Source: Symbiodinium natans
Taxonomy: Eukaryota; Sar; Dinophyceae; Suessiales; Symbiodiniaceae
DNA: 64,000 bases
NCBI GenBank assembly: GCA_905221605.1
Contig: CAJNDS010002424.1
Coordinates: 42,709-106,708, forward strand
Direction: 5' to 3'
A program made the translations under genes and the position numbers. The notes beneath the pieces are model-generated. The model made no database searches. It was not told where the DNA came from and saw nothing but the letters and a program-made list of their open reading frames with translations. Of this stretch, positions 61,983 to 64,000 are shown one piece after another; positions within the stretch are counted from its first letter, which is position 1, and each line of letters opens with the position of its first letter.

Positions 61983-62239
61983 CTGTCACGTCACGTCTTT
62001 CGCTGTACTCCCCCTAAACCCTAAACCCTACACCCTAAACCCTAAACCTTAAACCCTAAACCCTGTAAGAGAAAAGCATGAAAGGTCCCAAGAACCTGCC
62101 CAGATAGGGTTCATGAACCACAGAAACCCTAAACCCAGCCAGTCACTGGGTTAGGGTTTAGGGTTTAGGGTTTAGGGTTTAGGGTTTAGGGTTTAGGGTT
62201 TAAGGTTTAGGGTTTAGGGTTTAGGGCTTAGGGTTTGGG

Positions 62240-62310
62240 GTGATTGAGAAGTTGACATTCCTGGCTTCGCCGCGGTATCACGACATGGTCTTCCTGCAGC
62301 AGGTATCGTG
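62240..62310 (-). CDS. Candidate exon
   Basis: After CTGCTGCAG^ the frame reads EDHVVIPRRSQECQLLNH; VVIPR could be the last strand of the blade begun at 63347. Donor uncertain. Confidence 0.38.
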
Positions 62311-62449
62311 CATCGAAGCCCGTTGCCCTATGAACCCTAAGTACCCGAAACAATGCCCTCCTGCAGTTACCCTACACCCTAAACCCTAAACCCTAAACCC
62401 TAAACCCTAAACCCTAAACCCTAAACCCTAAACCCTAAACCCTGAACCT

Positions 62450-63000
62450 TAGGAGGGCCTACAGGGTTTGACATGCTAAGAACCTGCGGGCCCTCTGAGG
62501 GATCTGTATTCTAAGCAGGGGCTGCTGTTTCGTTCGTAAGCTTTAAGGTTCCCAAAGGGGGGGTTCAGAATTTAGAGGTTTTAGGGTTTAGAAGGCGTCG
62601 TTAAGGTTCCCAACGGGGGGTTTAGAATTCAGAGGTTTTAGGGTTTAATCCCTTCCCCCTAATACTAAAACCACCCCTAATTTTAAAAAATATTTTTCCC
62701 GGACCCTGCCGGTACCCAGCCCAATACTAAACCTGTTTGAGAATTAGGGGGGGAGGGGTTCAGGGCCTTCGCCCTTGAGTTGAGCCATTAGGGTTTCAAG
62801 GTTTAGGGCTCAAGCCTGACAGGATTAGGATCCAGGGCTCAGGGCTTGGAGGGTTGAATTATTATGGTTCGGAATTCAGGTTTTAGGATTTAGACCCCCC
62901 CTAATTTTAAATATTTTTCGGGCCCAGGCGAATTTCAGAATTAGGGAGGGGGGGGGGGGGAGGGTTTTAGTATTAGGGGGAAGGGATTAGAGGGCTTCGG
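62450..63000. other. Unique and degenerate stretch with inverted segments
   Basis: GGTTCCCAAAGGGGGGGTTCAGAATTTAGAGG occurs twice (62549, 62605). AATCCCTTCCCCCTAATACTAAAACC (62647) is inverted relative to GGTTTTAGTATTAGGGGGAAGGGATT (62964), so about 340 bp lie between inverted ends, which suggests a small element. Confidence 0.6.
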
Positions 63001-63042
63001 GTGCAGGGTTTCGAGGCTTTGCAGGGTTTGGAGGGCTTGCCT

Positions 63043-63072
63043 CCGGCCCCCCCCCCCCCCCCCCCCCCCCCG
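63043..63072. repeat. Poly-C run
   Basis: About 25 C. Confidence 0.92.
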
Positions 63073-63278
63073 CCCCGCCCACATCTTCGGCCCTCAGCTC
63101 GCGTAGTGCCAGACTACTTAACCCTAAACCCTAAACCCTGAACCCTGAACCCTGAAACCTGAACCCTGAACCCTAAACCCTAAACCCTAAACCCTAAACC
63201 CTAAACCCTAAACCCTAAACCCTAAACCCCAAACCCTAAACCCTAAACCCTAAAGCAAAAGAATGGTAGACCGGGTGC

Positions 63279-63347
63279 CTTGTCGCCCAGGCCAACTGCC
63301 AGGAAATTCTGGGCTGACACGGCCAGCGCCGAGATCGTCGACTCGAC
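63279..63347 (-). CDS. WD40-repeat exon
   Basis: Acceptor CTGGAG^GTC, 23 codons including STISALAVSAQNFLAVGLGD, donor AAG^GCACCC (GC type). Phase 0/0. ISALAVS..NFLAVGLGD is the propeller-blade pattern also found in SF3B3/DDB1-type propellers, but the family is not proven. Confidence 0.58.
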
Positions 63348-63359
63348 CTCCAGTGCCAT

Positions 63360-63520
63360 ATGGGGTTTAGGGTTTAGGGTTTAGGGCTTAGGGCTTAGGG
63401 TTTAGGGTTTAGGGCTTAGGGTTTAGGGTTTAGGGTTTAGGGTTTAGGGTTTGGGGTTTGGGGTTTAGGGCTTAGGGTTTGGGGTTTAGGGTTTAGGGTT
63501 TGGGGTTTGGGGTTTGGGGT
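63360..63520. repeat. (TTTAGGG)n array with GGGCTTA and TTTGGGG units
   Basis: Mixed variants interleaved, unlike the homogeneous variant arrays. Confidence 0.93.
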
Positions 63521-63769
63521 TTGGACCCCCTGCAAGGGGTTGATCCAGTGCTTTTTGGGAGGAGAGGGAAAGGGGGGCCAGTTGCCCTAAACAAGAAGGA
63601 ATATCCTGCAACCCCGCTTGTCGCAATACGTTCCCCAAACCCGTTGAAAGTCATTCAAGAATCCCTAACACCCTAAGTCCATGATGGGTTTAGGGTTTAG
63701 GGTTTAGGGTTTAGGGTTTGGGGTTTAGGGTTTAGGGTTTAGGGTTTAGGGTTTAGGGTTTAGGGTAAT

Positions 63770-64000
63770 TATCGTGGGTCAGGGTAATTATCGTCTTCCC
63801 AGAAAAGGCCGAAGTAAACGTCCCAAAACCTTTGGTCACTCTGGTCCAAGATTTGCGATTCATCCGGCCTTGCGGCTCAAGACGGGCTCTTCGCGCGCAG
63901 CGGTCAGCCGATACACCTCAAATGACAAAGCAATCTGACGCCGCACATCGCTGAGACTTGGATTTGTGTGTGTGTGTGTGATGGGTTTAGGCTTTAGCGC
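63770..64000. other. Unique window end
   Basis: GGGTAATTATCGT occurs twice (63765-63778 and 63782-63796), followed by unique DNA and a TG run at 63965-63980. No gene recognised. Confidence 0.4.

Larger units (their letters stand above)
1..64000. repeat. Interspersed telomere-type (TTTAGGG)n / (CCCTAAA)n arrays across the window
   Basis: Arrays of 2 to about 27 copies of the 7-bp unit recur every few hundred bases from the first line to the last, in both orientations, often degenerating at the edges into CCCCAAA, CCCTGAA, TTTGGGG or GGGCTTA. Clean examples are 600-716, 973-1083, 3349-3480, 7604-7675, 20058-20144, 26692-26760, 40018-40080, 54042-54144, 60256-60320 and 63690-63765. The unit is the telomere repeat of plants and many algae, including dinoflagellates. 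Here the arrays are internal (interstitial) and separate exon-sized islands. Confidence 0.97.

Noticed and set aside
1-64000. True chromosome end
   Set aside because: Arrays are short, in both orientations and spread throughout; neither edge of the window is a long terminal array.
1-64000. CRISPR array, rRNA or tRNA genes
   Set aside because: No regularly spaced direct repeats with unique spacers of CRISPR type, and I recognised no tRNA cloverleaf or rRNA core sequence by eye.

Overview
The window looks like nuclear DNA of a eukaryotic protist, most likely a dinoflagellate. Plant/alga-type telomeric repeats (TTTAGGG on +, CCCTAAA on -) occur as dozens of short interstitial arrays every few hundred bases, in both orientations. 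Between them lie small unique islands. There is no intact bacterial-style gene, rRNA or tRNA that I can recognise. Most long open frames here are translations of simple or tandem repeats. A run of 100 N (18901-19000) marks a scaffold gap.

Reading the unique islands by hand gives candidate exons of about 33-145 nt, nearly all best read on the minus strand, with AG^G-type acceptors and GT or occasional GC donors. At least a dozen read as pieces of WD40 repeats (for example SQVAFSPCGKYVYCG at 38.2 kb, GIRCLAWASGSRLLASAGEA at 26.8 kb, VCGLAFSPAGDVLAVAAG at 61.4 kb). At 22.8-21.6 kb neighbouring islands join in phase into one WD40 blade. At 8.1-6.6 kb five islands join in phase into 112 open codons. 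Small exons, introns of about 90-720 nt, AG^G acceptors, GC donors and one coding strand fit what is known of dinoflagellate genes; the organism is an inference. Gene names and boundaries cannot be fixed from sequence alone, and the antisense strand of these GC-rich islands is often open too, so each exon call is provisional.

The most striking observation is that telomeric repeats often supply the splice sites. In the sense direction TTTAGGG contains both a donor (G^GTTTAG) and an acceptor (TTTAG^G), and many candidate exons end or begin exactly at the first or last repeat of an array. Other repeats (small inverted-repeat elements present two or more times) are themselves split or truncated by telomeric arrays, with short microhomology at the joins.

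Layout: 1-9.1 kb, minus-strand exon islands among arrays; 9.2-19.2 kb, a gene-poor satellite block (21-bp, about 29/80-bp, about 62-bp and GGGCCAAGGG-type repeats, duplicated 2-kb modules, a long C-rich tract, the gap); 19.6-42.9 kb, WD40-type and other exon islands; 43.6-44.3 kb, an AT-richer coding-like relic; 44.8-56.4 kb, more exon islands with a 9-bp minisatellite near 49.3 kb; 56.4-59 kb, small inverted-repeat elements; 59-63.4 kb, a cluster of WD40-type exons.
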